Position numbers and translations under genes: made by a program. Below are positions 42,491 to 51,545 of a stretch of 64,000 bases of DNA, one piece after another. The notes below the pieces were generated by a model that made no database searches, was not told where the DNA came from, and was given only the letters and a program-made list of their open reading frames with translations. The stretch is taken from NCBI RefSeq assembly GCF_000429005.1, contig NZ_AUBA01000007.1, forward strand, positions 62,001-126,000, given 5' to 3'. Numbering within the stretch: the first letter of the stretch is position 1; every line of letters starts with the position of its first letter. This DNA is from Novosphingobium acidiphilum DSM 19966 (lineage in GTDB: Bacteria > Pseudomonadota > Alphaproteobacteria > Sphingomonadales > Sphingomonadaceae).

Positions 42491-43054
42491 ATGTTCCGCC
42501 ATTTCGACGAGGCTACGGCTGCGGACTGGAAACCGATCGATGAAAAATTCGTCGCGTTCCAGATGGGCATTGCGGGCCAGATGATCGCGCATCTGCAACT
42601 GCTCGCCACGCACGATCTGGGTTATCCGGTCGATCGCTATGTCCATTCGTTGCAGACCGCAACGCGCGCGCTGCGCGACGGGGCGGATGACGAAATGGTG
42701 GTCTGCGCGTTGTTGCACGACATTGGCGACACGCTGGCACCGGTCAACCACGGGCCGATGGCGGCGGCGATGCTGGCGCCGTATATTTCGCCGCTGAACG
42801 CCTGGATGATCGAACATCACGAGGAATTTCAGGGCTTTTTCTATGCCGAATATTTCGGCGGCGACAAGCATGCGCGCGATACTTACCGCGATCATCCGGC
42901 CTTTGCGCGCACCGCGCGGTTTACCGACGAATGGGACCAGAAGGCGTTCGATCGCGATTACGACACACTGCCGATCGAGACATTCCTGCCCGCGATGGAG
43001 CGCGTGTTTGCGCGCGAACCATGGGGCGATCATACCAAATCAAACGAGGGTTGA
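42491..43054 (+). CDS. PhnZ/TmpB-like HD-domain mixed-valent diiron oxygenase
   Basis: A 187-residue HD-domain protein. Probable metal ligands are His52 (RYVHSLQTATRA), His76-Asp77 (ALLHDIGDTL), His87 (VNHGP), His108/His109 (MIEHHEEFQ) and Asp in FTDEWDQKAFD. This matches the PhnZ/TmpB/inositol-oxygenase-like group that cleaves a C-C or C-P bond next to a hydroxyl with O2 at an Fe(II)/Fe(III) pair. In TmpAB the HD enzyme converts the hydroxylated trimethylammonio-phosphonate to glycine betaine. Start ATG 42491 was chosen since GGAAGGGG lies 5 bases upstream; ATG 42473/42476 at the oxygenase stop are alternatives. Confidence 0.82.
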   Translation: MFRHFDEATAADWKPIDEKFVAFQMGIAGQMIAHLQLLATHDLGYPVDRYVHSLQTATRALRDGADDEMVVCALLHDIGDTLAPVNHGPMAAAMLAPYISPLNAWMIEHHEEFQGFFYAEYFGGDKHARDTYRDHPAFARTARFTDEWDQKAFDRDYDTLPIETFLPAMERVFAREPWGDHTKSNEG

Positions 43055-43059
43055 ACGCG

Positions 43060-44250
43060 ATGAGCACCGCACCGGATATTGTCGAGGACTGGCGCGTCTT
43101 TGCAACCGACCATCACCTGGCGCAGGTCGCGCTGGGCGATGACGATGCGGTGGTCACCTGGAGCGATGGCCGCGAAACGCCGCTGCACCGGTTTTTCCTG
43201 CGCGACAATTGCACCTGCGCGCAGTGTTATCTGCCGCTGACCCGCGAACAGCTGTTCGAAATCACCGATGCGCCCGCCGATCTGCGCTTTGCCGGCGCCG
43301 GCATCGATGCCGGCGGTGATCTGGTGGTCGACTGGTCCGACGGGCATGTCAGCCGCTATGCCCCGGGCTGGCTGCGCGAATGCGCGCCCGATGCCGTCAG
43401 CCGCGCCGAACGCCACGCCGACCGCGCGCGCCCGTTCATCTGGGGCAGCGAATATGCCGATGCGCTGAAATCGTTCGAATGTGCCGATATCATGGCCGAT
43501 GATCACGTCCTGCTCGACTGGCTGGGCGCGCTGCGGTCGGCGGGCATGACATTGGTCAAAAACGTGCCCGTCGCGCACGAGGCTCTGCTGGCCCCGATCG
43601 CGCGCATATCGCACATTCGCGAAACCAATTTCGGCCGCGTGTTCGATGTGAAATCCAAGCCCCGCGCCGACAGCGCCGCCTACACCAGCGTCAATCTGCC
43701 GCCACATACCGATCTGCCGACGCGTGAATTGCAGCCCGGCCTGCAATTCCTGCACTGCCTGGTCAACGATGCGGTGGGCGGCGAATCGGTGTTTGTCGAC
43801 GGCTTTGCCATTGCCGAGGCGATGCGGCGCGATCACCCGGCGCACTTCGCCACGATCACCACCACGCCGATGGCGTTCTGGAACCGCGACGATCGCACCG
43901 ATTATCGCTGGACCGCGCCGCTGATCGCGCTGAACGCGGACGGCGATCTGGCCGAAGTGCGGTTTGCCAATTTCCTGCGCGGGCCGATCGACGCCCCGGC
44001 GGAACGCATGGACGCGATCTATGCGGCGCTGCGCCTGTTTCAGGCGATGTGCCGTGATCCGCGCTTTTTCATCGAACGCCGGCTGGCACCGGGCGACATG
44101 TGGGCGTTCGACAATCGTCGCGTGCTGCACGCGCGGCGCGAATTCGATCCGCAGACCGGCGAACGCCATTTGCAGGGGGCTTACGTCGATCGCGACGAGA
44201 TCAATTCGCGCTGGCGCGTGCTGTCGCGTCAGTTGGGGGATCTGCGCTGA
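43060..44250 (+). CDS. Gamma-butyrobetaine hydroxylase family Fe/2-oxoglutarate oxygenase
   Basis: A 396-residue enzyme with the full gamma-butyrobetaine hydroxylase layout. The N-terminal zinc domain has Cys51, Cys53 and Cys56 in FLRDNCTCAQCYLPLT, and SDGHVSRYAPGWL. The catalytic facial triad is His-Thr-Asp in LPPHTDLPTRE and the distal His in FDNRRVLHARREFD; YVDRDEINSRWRVL is the conserved tail. Known members hydroxylate gamma-butyrobetaine to L-carnitine or trimethyllysine. With carnitine dehydrogenase and BKACE in the window, production of carnitine for degradation to glycine betaine is plausible. It starts 5 bases after the HD gene, with GAGGG upstream. Confidence 0.87.
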   Translation: MSTAPDIVEDWRVFATDHHLAQVALGDDDAVVTWSDGRETPLHRFFLRDNCTCAQCYLPLTREQLFEITDAPADLRFAGAGIDAGGDLVVDWSDGHVSRYAPGWLRECAPDAVSRAERHADRARPFIWGSEYADALKSFECADIMADDHVLLDWLGALRSAGMTLVKNVPVAHEALLAPIARISHIRETNFGRVFDVKSKPRADSAAYTSVNLPPHTDLPTRELQPGLQFLHCLVNDAVGGESVFVDGFAIAEAMRRDHPAHFATITTTPMAFWNRDDRTDYRWTAPLIALNADGDLAEVRFANFLRGPIDAPAERMDAIYAALRLFQAMCRDPRFFIERRLAPGDMWAFDNRRVLHARREFDPQTGERHLQGAYVDRDEINSRWRVLSRQLGDLR

Positions 44251-44987
44251 TGGCCACGGCCGCCCGCCTTGACAATGCCGAACGCCAGGCGCGCCACGAT
44301 CTGGCGGCGTGCTATCGCCTGGCGGCGAAGTACGGCATGACCGACACGATCTACACGCATATTTCGGCGCGCATTCCCGGCACCGAAGATATCCTGATCA
44401 ACCGGTTCGGTGACCAGTTCCACGAAGTGACGGCGTCAAGCCTGGTGCGGTTCGGCATCCACGAAACGCCCCCCGCGCACAAGGTCAACCCCGCCGGAAC
44501 CGTGATCCACACCGCGATCCATGCCGCACGCCACGATGTCGGCTGCGTGATGCACACGCACACCGTTGCCGGCATTGCCGTTGCCTGCCAGGCCGACGGA
44601 CTGCTGCCGATCAGCCAGCACGCGCTGCAATTCTACAACCGCATCGGCTATCACGACTATGAAGGCATCGCGCTGCTTGAGGATGAAAAGCCCCGCCTGG
44701 TGCGCGACCTGGGCAGGCATGGCGCGCTGGTGCTGCGCAATCACGGGCTGCTGACCGCCTATGCCACGGTGGCCGAAACCTTTACCGCGATGCTGAACCT
44801 GGAAAATGCCTGCAAGATCCAGATCGCAGCGATGAGCGGCGGCGCACGTCTATACCCTGTGGCCGAACCGGTGCGCGAACTGACCGCGCGGCAAAACGAG
44901 AATTTCGGCGGCCAGGATACCGGTCTGCCCGAATGGATTGCGCTGCTGCGCGACCTGCAACGCACCGACCCCGATTTTGCCACGTGA
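44250..44987 (+). CDS. Class II aldolase/adducin family protein
   Basis: A 245-residue protein of the fuculose-phosphate aldolase fold. Metal-binding His are in VGCVMHTHTVAGIAV (H-x-H) and in VLRNHGLLTAY, and the catalytic acidic residue could be the Glu of YEGIALLED. TIYTHISARIPGTEDILINR is the conserved phosphate/substrate loop. In the non-phosphate subfamily substrates are small hydroxy or keto acids. The ATG shares a base with the upstream oxygenase stop (TGATG), so it belongs to the same operon; it may cleave a C-C bond of the oxidised product. Confidence 0.85.
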   Translation: MATAARLDNAERQARHDLAACYRLAAKYGMTDTIYTHISARIPGTEDILINRFGDQFHEVTASSLVRFGIHETPPAHKVNPAGTVIHTAIHAARHDVGCVMHTHTVAGIAVACQADGLLPISQHALQFYNRIGYHDYEGIALLEDEKPRLVRDLGRHGALVLRNHGLLTAYATVAETFTAMLNLENACKIQIAAMSGGARLYPVAEPVRELTARQNENFGGQDTGLPEWIALLRDLQRTDPDFAT

Positions 44988-45030
44988 CATCCGCCCCGCC
45001 AGGGGGACAATCACCGCTTGAAAGGTGGTG

Positions 45031-45116
45031 GCGGGGCCTTGCCCCGCGCAACGCACCACGGCATCGTTGTGCCAGGACCGACCTCGGTTCCGCCATGCGG
45101 CCACCAGTCGGTGGCC
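45031..45116. other. Two GC-rich hairpins in the gap before the 2-hydroxyacid dehydrogenase
   Basis: GCGGGGC-CTT-GCCCCGC (45031-45047) and GGCCACC-AGTC-GGTGGCC (45099-45116) are perfect hairpins in the 169-base gap between the aldolase stop and the dehydrogenase start. They could partly terminate or stabilise the oxygenase transcript, giving less or separate expression of the dehydrogenase. Neither has a T-run. Confidence 0.5.
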
Positions 45117-45156
45117 TGGCCACCCTCCCCGGTCCGGGGACGAAAAGGCATCCAGA

Positions 45157-46074
45157 ATGACCGAAAGCTTTGCCGTGCTTGCCGATTCCACCGACCTGCT
45201 GGTCGAAGCGTTTGCCCGCGCCGGCGCCGATGACGGCCTGATCACGCATTATCTGGGCCAACCCGACGAGCCGACGATGATCGCACGCACGCAAGGCTAT
45301 GCGATGATCGTGGTCAACGAAAGCCGGGTCAGTGCAGCCGTGATGGATGCCAGCCCCGCGTTGAAACAGATCCTGTTCCTTGGCACGGGCGCCGCCAATT
45401 TCGTCGATCTGCCCGCGGCGGCCTCGCGTGGCATCCCGGTGCACACGATCAAGGGCTATGGCGATCGGGCCGTGGCCGAACACACGCTGGCGCTGCTGTT
45501 TGCGGTGTGGCGCGATATTGCATCGCAGGATGCCAGCGTGCGCGGCGGCGGCTGGGCCGGGGCGCCGCTGGGCGAACTGTACGGCAAGACCATCGGGCTG
45601 ATCGGTGTTGGCGCGATCGGTGGCGAAGTGGCGCGGCTGGCGCTGGCACTGGGCATGCGCGTACTGGTCTGGGCGCGGCGCCCGGTCGACATTCCGGGAG
45701 TCGAACAGGTCGATCTCGACACGTTGCTGGCGCAGGCCGACATCGTTTCACCGCATCTGGCCTATACCGGGGAAACGGCAGGATTTCTCGATGCCCGGCG
45801 CCTGCGCCAGATGAAGCGCGGCGCGGTTCTGATCAACACCGCACGCGCCGAACTGACCGACGAAGCCGAAATTCTGGCGATGCTCGATGACGGTCATCTG
45901 GCAGGCGCGGGCCTTGATGTCTTTTCAAGCGAACCGTTGCCCGCACAGCACCCGTTGCGCACAGCGCCGCGCGCGGTCCTGACCCCGCACACCGGCTGGC
46001 AAAGCCCCGAAGCGGTCGCGCGCCTGATCGGGCAGGCGGTCAATATCCTGCGCCGCGAACACGCAGCCTTGTAA
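45157..46074 (+). CDS. D-isomer-specific 2-hydroxyacid dehydrogenase
   Basis: A 305-residue NAD(P)-dependent enzyme. The Rossmann motif is GKTIGLIGVGAIGGEVARLA, and the catalytic residues are Arg in VLINTARAELTD, a Glu in DVFSSEPLP, and His in VLTPHTGWQSPEA. GYGDRAVAEHTLALLFAVWR is the conserved catalytic-domain hinge helix. It reduces or oxidises a 2-keto/2-hydroxy acid. It lies downstream of the aldolase in the quaternary-ammonium block, so it could handle the aldolase product (for example glyoxylate/glycolate or hydroxypyruvate); this is inference. ATG 45157 has AAAAGG upstream. Confidence 0.88.
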   Translation: MTESFAVLADSTDLLVEAFARAGADDGLITHYLGQPDEPTMIARTQGYAMIVVNESRVSAAVMDASPALKQILFLGTGAANFVDLPAAASRGIPVHTIKGYGDRAVAEHTLALLFAVWRDIASQDASVRGGGWAGAPLGELYGKTIGLIGVGAIGGEVARLALALGMRVLVWARRPVDIPGVEQVDLDTLLAQADIVSPHLAYTGETAGFLDARRLRQMKRGAVLINTARAELTDEAEILAMLDDGHLAGAGLDVFSSEPLPAQHPLRTAPRAVLTPHTGWQSPEAVARLIGQAVNILRREHAAL

Positions 46075-46124
46075 TCGCGCACCTGTCGTCCCGGTATCGG
46101 GACCGCCCCGCAGACGGACATCCC

Positions 46125-47102
46125 ATGCCCAAGAACCGCTATTACGACGGGCCGCCCAGCGACCATTTCGACGGTCGCTTTTTCAACAACGCGCCGCCCA
46201 CCGCCGACAAGACGCTGGCCGATATCCGCCGCTGGCGCCGCACGTCGCAACGCACGCCCTGGCCGCAGCATGTGCCGGTGCACGCTGCGGTGCCCCACGC
46301 GCGCGTCGATGGCACCCGCGTTACACTGATCGGCCATGCCACCGTGTTGATCCAGACCGGCGGGCTGAACCTGTTGACCGACCCGGTGTGGTCAAGCAGG
46401 TGCAGCCCGGTGCAATTTGCCGGACCAAAGCGCGTCTGTGCGCCGGGTGTGCGGCTTGACGATCTGCCGCCGATCGATGCGGTGCTGTTAAGCCACAACC
46501 ATTACGACCACCTCGACATGGCCACGCTGCGCAAGATCGTGGCGCACCACGATCCGCTGATCGTGACCCCGCTGGGCAACGACACGATCGTGCGCCGGGG
46601 CATTCCCAAGGCGCGGATCGTGACCGGCGACTGGTGGGATGCCCATCGCTTTGACAATGGCGTAACGGCGACCCTGGTGCCTGCGCAACACTGGTCGGCG
46701 CGCGGCGTCTATGATCGTCGCATGGCGCTGTGGTGCGGTTTTCACGTGCGCAGCGCCGATGCATCGGTCTATTTCGCGGGCGACACCGGCTATGGCGATG
46801 GCAGCCTGTTTCACACGATCCGCATGCGGCTTGGATCACCCGATCTGGCGCTGCTGCCGATCGGCGCCTATGCCCCGCGCTGGTTCATGCGCGATCAGCA
46901 CACCGATCCGGACGAGGCGGTGCGCATCATGCTCGATCTGCAGGCCCGACACGCCCAGGCGATCCACTGGGGCGTGTTCCCGTTAAGCGACGAAGGCCGC
47001 GACGAACCCGTCCACGCGCTGGCCCGTGCCCTGGCCGAACACGCGATCGTGCCGGGCCGATTCCGCCATGACGAACCGGGGCACGCGATCGATCTGGCGT
47101 AA
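46125..47102 (+). CDS. NAPE-PLD-like metallo-beta-lactamase-fold hydrolase
   Basis: A 325-residue protein. The zinc motif is LLSHNHYDHLD (H-x-H-x-D-H); further ligands are in VPAQHWSARG, FAGDTGYGDG and AIHWGVFPLS. The start TRVTLIGHATVLIQTGGLNL is the beta-lactamase-fold beginning shared by UlaG and N-acyl-phosphatidylethanolamine phospholipase D relatives; the WPQHVP segment and the closing HWG-x-F pattern are typical of the latter. It would hydrolyse a phosphodiester, perhaps a phospholipid. It starts 50 bases after the dehydrogenase, with CGGAC upstream, and ends 3 bases from a convergent phosphatase gene. No signal peptide. Confidence 0.87.
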   Translation: MPKNRYYDGPPSDHFDGRFFNNAPPTADKTLADIRRWRRTSQRTPWPQHVPVHAAVPHARVDGTRVTLIGHATVLIQTGGLNLLTDPVWSSRCSPVQFAGPKRVCAPGVRLDDLPPIDAVLLSHNHYDHLDMATLRKIVAHHDPLIVTPLGNDTIVRRGIPKARIVTGDWWDAHRFDNGVTATLVPAQHWSARGVYDRRMALWCGFHVRSADASVYFAGDTGYGDGSLFHTIRMRLGSPDLALLPIGAYAPRWFMRDQHTDPDEAVRIMLDLQARHAQAIHWGVFPLSDEGRDEPVHALARALAEHAIVPGRFRHDEPGHAIDLA

Positions 47103-47105
47103 CGA

Positions 47106-47828
47106 TCAGCGGCGCAGTTCGGCACGCGCCGCTGCAATCTGCGGCGCCAGCCGCGGATCGGCCAGCAGCGCGCGTGCGGTCAGCACGCCCAGCACGTGGC
47201 CGGCCTCGATATCGCTGGGGTAATGCGCGGCACAGATTTCGCGCGAAAAGCCATAGTCGCGCGCACGCGCAAACAACGCAGCGCGGCGTTCGGGCATCAG
47301 GTCGGCCAGCACCCAGGCGACGCTCCAGCCGAATGTCGCGTGGCCGCTGGGGTATGAACGTTCGGCGCCCTTGGTGCTTTCCTTGCCGCAACGGATCAGT
47401 GCGGGATCGACGATATAGGGCCGCGTACGGTGGAACTGGCGCTTGGCGTTATCGGCCACGGCCTCGATATCCTGTTCGAACAGATCGATCAGGCGGCTGG
47501 TTGCGGGCAAGGCGGTCAGATCGCGGCCCGCCGCCGCGTTGAACGCGCGCAGCGTTTCATCGTCGGCATCGACGGCGGCCGCAGCACGCCGTTCGGGCGA
47601 GGTGTTTTGCGCAAAGGCGCGCAGCGTGGCCATTTCGGCCTGCTGATCGGGCGATCCGACAGCGGCGGGTTCGGGCAGGACATGGTCGGGGGCAAAGGCC
47701 TGTGCATCCAGCCAGTGGAGCGCCCTGGCGGGCTTGGCGGCGGTCATGTCGGGCGCGGGATCGGCCCGCGCCACACCGCAACATGCCGCAATCATCGCAC
47801 TGGCAAGCAGAACGCCACGCACCACCAT
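47106..47828 (-). CDS. Secreted class A acid phosphatase (PAP2 family)
   Basis: A 240-residue periplasmic phosphatase with a signal peptide (VVRGVLLASAMIAACCGVARA). All three PAP2 motifs are present: KRQFHRTRPY (K-x6-R-P), YPSGHATFGWSVAW (PSGH) and FSREICAAHYPSDIEAGH (S-R-x5-H-x3-D), with the nucleophile His in the last. Class A nonspecific acid phosphatases free phosphate from many monoesters. ATG 47828 is used as GGAG lies six bases upstream; ATG 47831 is adjacent. It follows a two-component system on the same strand, with a 119-base gap. Confidence 0.9.
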   Translation of the reverse strand: MVVRGVLLASAMIAACCGVARADPAPDMTAAKPARALHWLDAQAFAPDHVLPEPAAVGSPDQQAEMATLRAFAQNTSPERRAAAAVDADDETLRAFNAAAGRDLTALPATSRLIDLFEQDIEAVADNAKRQFHRTRPYIVDPALIRCGKESTKGAERSYPSGHATFGWSVAWVLADLMPERRAALFARARDYGFSREICAAHYPSDIEAGHVLGVLTARALLADPRLAPQIAAARAELRR

Positions 47829-47947
47829 CATCGTCTCCGATCCCGCACCATGGGCACACGCGCGCCCTGTTGCCGGACCGCTAGGTGGCACCGATGACAG
47901 TCCGGTGACACGGGTCGCCGCGTCGGATTACATTGCAAATATAGAAT

Positions 47948-49345
47948 TCAAACAACGACAACGGCGGGAAAGGTGATCCGCACTTCCAAACCCGGGCCGG
48001 TATCGACCAGATCGATCCGGCCACGGTGAAAGCGCACGATCGCCTGCGCGATCGACAGGCCCAGCCCGCTGCCGCGCCGGTCGGCCGCGCCCGCTCCGCG
48101 CTCGAACGGGCGCAGCACGCGCGCGCGATCGGCGTGGGGCAGTCCGGGGCCGTTGTCCGCCAGCACCAGCACGACATCATCGGCTTGGCGCGTCAGCGAC
48201 AGCCGCGCGCAGGTGCCCGCCGGGGTATGCGTTGCCACATTCTGCAACAGGTTGACCAGCAACTGGGTGATCAGGCCGGGATCGCCATGAATCGCCGCCG
48301 ATTGCATCGGCCCGCGCAGCAAAGTGCCCCCGGCATCGGCAATCACCGGTTCCATCGTTTCAGCCACATCTTCGACCACCGCATCAAGCGACAGATCGAC
48401 CATTGCCCCGCCGTGCCGGCCGCCTTCGATTTCGGCCAGGCGCAGCAGCGCGTCAAAGATCGCGATGATCCCGCCGCATTCGCGCATCCCCGCTTCGATC
48501 GCGTGGCGCAGGCGTTCCTCGTCACCGGTGATATCGGGGGTCAGCAGCGTGCTGAGCCGGGTCAGCGGGGTGCGCAGGTCATGCGCCAGTGCGCTGGCAA
48601 AGTGGCGCTGGGTTTCCACCAGGCTTTCCATCCGGTCGAGCATGCGGTTCAGGCTTTCGGCCTGGCGGGCAAACATGCCGTCGAGCCCGTGCATCGGCAC
48701 GCGCCGCGACAGATCTCCCGCCTCGGCAATGGCATCGGCGGTGGCGCCGGTCGCTGCGAGCCGCCGCGCGGTCAGATGCGCAAACAGCCAGGTTGCCCCC
48801 AGCCCCGCCGCCAGCGCCGCAACGAATGTGGCCAGCACCAGCGGCAGCAACAGCGCGCGCAGGCTGGCCGCGGTTTCGCTGTGCTGGACAATCACGAACA
48901 GCGAACCGTCGCGCAGCCGTTCGGCAAGCGCGCGGCCCCGTTGCCAGGTGCGTCCGCCGCCCAGAAACATGACGTCCGACAGGCCCGGCTGCGGACGCAG
49001 ATACAGGCGCCCCGCCACCAGCCGGCCATCGGGGGCAAACAGGCTGTACGTGCGTTCGCTGGTGATCTTGCGCGCCTGCCAGTCGCGGATGCGCGCGGCG
49101 ACTTCGTCGCTGGTGGCGGCGCGCCCCGACGGCACGCGCAGAAATTTGCCTTCGTGATGCAACAGATCGGCATCGATGCGCATCGCCACGGTGCGTTCGA
49201 CCACGACGAACACCACCGACCCCATCAGCACCATGGCCAGCGCAAACACCCCACCAAACAGAAAGAAGATGCGGCCTGCGCCTGGCCAACGGGCCGCCTG
49301 TTCCACGAACCGGCCTTTACCGGCAGGCGCCGGCAAGCAGGACAT
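47948..49345 (-). CDS. Sensor histidine kinase
   Basis: A 465-residue membrane sensor. Two membrane helices (residues about 25-47 and about 165-190) bracket a periplasmic sensing domain of about 115 residues. A HAMP region follows (LTARRLAATGATADAIAEAG DLSRR), then the phospho-acceptor His in FASALAHDLRTPLTRLSTLL, and the ATPase: N-box LLVNLLQNVATHTPAG, G1 LADNGPGLP, F-box LRPFERGAGA, G2 GSGLGLSIAQAIV. The start overlaps the response-regulator end by 29 bases, so they are one operon. The signal is unknown; the acid phosphatase downstream and the efflux gene upstream are candidate targets. Confidence 0.9.
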   Translation of the reverse strand: MSCLPAPAGKGRFVEQAARWPGAGRIFFLFGGVFALAMVLMGSVVFVVVERTVAMRIDADLLHHEGKFLRVPSGRAATSDEVAARIRDWQARKITSERTYSLFAPDGRLVAGRLYLRPQPGLSDVMFLGGGRTWQRGRALAERLRDGSLFVIVQHSETAASLRALLLPLVLATFVAALAAGLGATWLFAHLTARRLAATGATADAIAEAGDLSRRVPMHGLDGMFARQAESLNRMLDRMESLVETQRHFASALAHDLRTPLTRLSTLLTPDITGDEERLRHAIEAGMRECGGIIAIFDALLRLAEIEGGRHGGAMVDLSLDAVVEDVAETMEPVIADAGGTLLRGPMQSAAIHGDPGLITQLLVNLLQNVATHTPAGTCARLSLTRQADDVVLVLADNGPGLPHADRARVLRPFERGAGAADRRGSGLGLSIAQAIVRFHRGRIDLVDTGPGLEVRITFPAVVVV

Positions 49346-50003
49346 AGCCTTCGCCGCGCCGGGTCAGGATCGGATCGATGCCCAGGTCCTGCAACCGCGT
49401 GCGCAGCCGGCTCATATTGCTTTCGACGATATTGGTGCCGGGGCTGAAGCTGTAGCCCCAGACGTGTTCCAGCAGCATGTCGCGCGTCACCAGCCGATCG
49501 GCATGGAGCATCAGATGCGCCAGCAGCGAATAGAGTTTCCGGTTCAATTCGACCGAGGCTGCGCCGAAACAGGCGGCGTGCCGGCTGGGATCGAGCCGCA
49601 ACCGGCCCACCGCACGCACCGCCACGTCGCCGCCTTCACGCAAGGGTGCGCGCCGGGCAATCGCGTTCAGCCGCGCCACCAGTTCGGCCATGTGGAACGG
49701 TTTGGCCAGATAATCGTCCGCGCCCGATTCCAGCCCGTCGATGCGGTCCTTGACCGATCCCAGCGCGCTGAGCATCAGCACCGGGGGCACCGGGCCGTGC
49801 CGTCGCCAGGTGCGCAACAGGTCGATGCCGTTGCCATCGGGCAGCAGCCGGTCGAGCACCACGCTGTCGAACGCGCCTTCGCGTCCCCGGGCCAGCCCTT
49901 GTGCGGCATTGGCCGCCCAGGTCGCCTCGATCCCCGCCGCGCCCAGTCCGCCGACGATATGCCCGGCAATCACCGGATCATCTTCAATCACCAGACAGCG
50001 CAA
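49317..50003 (-). CDS. OmpR/PhoB-family response regulator
   Basis: A 228-residue regulator. The receiver domain has the acidic pair in RCLVIEDDPVI, the phospho-acceptor Asp51 in VVLDRLLPDGNG and the Lys in GADDYLAKPF. The C-terminal winged helix is VELNRKLYSLLAHLMLHADR, DMLLEHVWGY, and NIVESNMSRLRTRLQ with TRRGEGYVLL. It is the partner of the overlapping sensor kinase. Its promoter region is 50004-50059, with A/T-rich sequence before it; direct targets cannot be read from the window. Confidence 0.92.
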   Translation of the reverse strand: MRCLVIEDDPVIAGHIVGGLGAAGIEATWAANAAQGLARGREGAFDSVVLDRLLPDGNGIDLLRTWRRHGPVPPVLMLSALGSVKDRIDGLESGADDYLAKPFHMAELVARLNAIARRAPLREGGDVAVRAVGRLRLDPSRHAACFGAASVELNRKLYSLLAHLMLHADRLVTRDMLLEHVWGYSFSPGTNIVESNMSRLRTRLQDLGIDPILTRRGEGYVLLAGACR

Positions 50004-50059
50004 CGCGTGGCTCCTTTTTGTCGAGCCCCGGTATTTACGACAGATTCAAGACGACAATA

Positions 50060-51514
50060 TTACAATTGAGCCGGTTGCGTGCCGCCTTCGTGATGCCCGC
50101 TGACCGCATCCCCGTCGCCGCGGCGCAGCATCGCAAACACCGCGCACGACGCGATCGTCACTGCGCCCAGAATGACAAAGGCATGGTGCACGCTTGACAG
50201 CATGTCGGCCTGTTCGGTGGCGCGCGAGGTGACAAACCCTGCGGTCACCAGCCCCGCGCTGGCCACGCCAAAGCTGAGCGACAGCTGCTGAAACGTGCTG
50301 GCAAACGCGCTCGCCCGGCTGGTGCGCGGCTGCGGCACGTCGGCATAGGCAAGCGTGTTGATCGCGGTGAACTGGGTCGACATCAGCACGCCATAGACCA
50401 TCGCCTGCGCACAGATCAGCCAGACCGGGGTCTGCGGCCCGACCGTGGCAAACAGCATCAGCATCAGGCCCAGCGCCACCGTGTTGGCGATCAGCATCGT
50501 GCGATAGCCCAGAAACGCCAGTTCATAGCGGACGAACACTTTGCTGCTCATCGCGCCCAGCGCCTGGGGCATGAACAGCAGGCCCGATTGCAGCGGCGCA
50601 TAGCCAAGCCCGGTCTGGTACAGCAGCGGCAACAGGAACGGTGCCCCGCCCACCCCCAGCCGCGTGACCATGCCCCCGGTGACCGAGGCGGCAAACGTGC
50701 GAAACCGCAACAGATCGAGATCGAGCAGCGGGTTGGCACGATGCCGGGCATGGCGCCAATACAACGCCAGCAGGCCAAACGCAGTGGCCCCGGCCAGCAG
50801 CACCACCTGCGTCCCGGCGTGGTGTTCGCCAAACACTTCCAGCGTCCACGACAGCAGCGCAACCCCGCCGCCGAACCACACCAGCCCCATGCGATCAAGC
50901 GGGGGCACATCGGTGCCACGATAATCGGGCAGGCGCAGCCCCACCAGGATCAGCCCGACCAGGCCGAACGGCACGTTCAGGAAAAAGATATCCTCCCACC
51001 GCGCCACGCTGATGATCAGGCCGCCCAGCGCCGGGCCGATCAGCGGTCCGATCAGCATCGGAATGGCAACAAAGCTCATCGCCTGGACCAGTTCTTCGCG
51101 CGGAAAACTGCGCACCAGTGTCAGCCGCCCGACCGGCACCATCATGGCGCCGCCCATCCCCTGGATGATCCGGCACACCACCAGCAGCGGGATCGAATGG
51201 CTGAACCCGCACAGCACCGACCCCAGTGTGAACAGACCGATGGCCGCGGCAAACACCCGCCGCGTGCCGAAACGGTCGGCCATCCAGCCACTGGCGGGGA
51301 TGAACACCGCCAGGCTGAGCGCATAACTCGCCAGCACCGCCTTCAGGTTCAATTCGGGTTCGTGCAGTGCACGCGCCATCGTCGGCACCGCGGTGTTGAG
51401 CACCGTGGTATCGAGCGATTCCATGAAAAACGCGATCGCCACCAGCCACGGCAGCGAACGCTGTGAAATGGGCCGCACCGTCAGAAACGAGGCGGGCACG
51501 CGGGGCAGGTACAA
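50060..51514 (-). CDS. DHA2-family MFS drug:proton antiporter (EmrB/QacA type)
   Basis: A 484-residue exporter with 14 membrane helices. LPWLVAIAFFMESLDTTVLN with NTAVPTMA is the DHA2 motif in helix 1, ASGWMADRFGTRRVF is MFS motif A, and CRIIQGMGGAMMVPVGRLTL is the motif B/C region. Such pumps expel lipophilic cations and other toxic compounds. The frame opens at TTG 51514 with no better ATG near; GTG 51478 is a likely alternative since helix 1 begins a few residues later. It is on the same strand as the two-component system below. A 137-base gap with an inverted repeat separates it from the PGRS-like gene. Confidence 0.88.
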   Translation of the reverse strand: MYLPRVPASFLTVRPISQRSLPWLVAIAFFMESLDTTVLNTAVPTMARALHEPELNLKAVLASYALSLAVFIPASGWMADRFGTRRVFAAAIGLFTLGSVLCGFSHSIPLLVVCRIIQGMGGAMMVPVGRLTLVRSFPREELVQAMSFVAIPMLIGPLIGPALGGLIISVARWEDIFFLNVPFGLVGLILVGLRLPDYRGTDVPPLDRMGLVWFGGGVALLSWTLEVFGEHHAGTQVVLLAGATAFGLLALYWRHARHRANPLLDLDLLRFRTFAASVTGGMVTRLGVGGAPFLLPLLYQTGLGYAPLQSGLLFMPQALGAMSSKVFVRYELAFLGYRTMLIANTVALGLMLMLFATVGPQTPVWLICAQAMVYGVLMSTQFTAINTLAYADVPQPRTSRASAFASTFQQLSLSFGVASAGLVTAGFVTSRATEQADMLSSVHHAFVILGAVTIASCAVFAMLRRGDGDAVSGHHEGGTQPAQL

Positions 51515-51545
51515 GGCAATGCTTTCATCTGGCCAAGCCGGGGAA

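Noticed and set aside
41385..43054. Phosphonate degradation as the sure role of the oxygenase/HD pair
   Set aside because: No phosphonate transporter, lyase or phn regulator is in the window, and the regulator is CdhR-like; kept only as an analogy to TmpAB.
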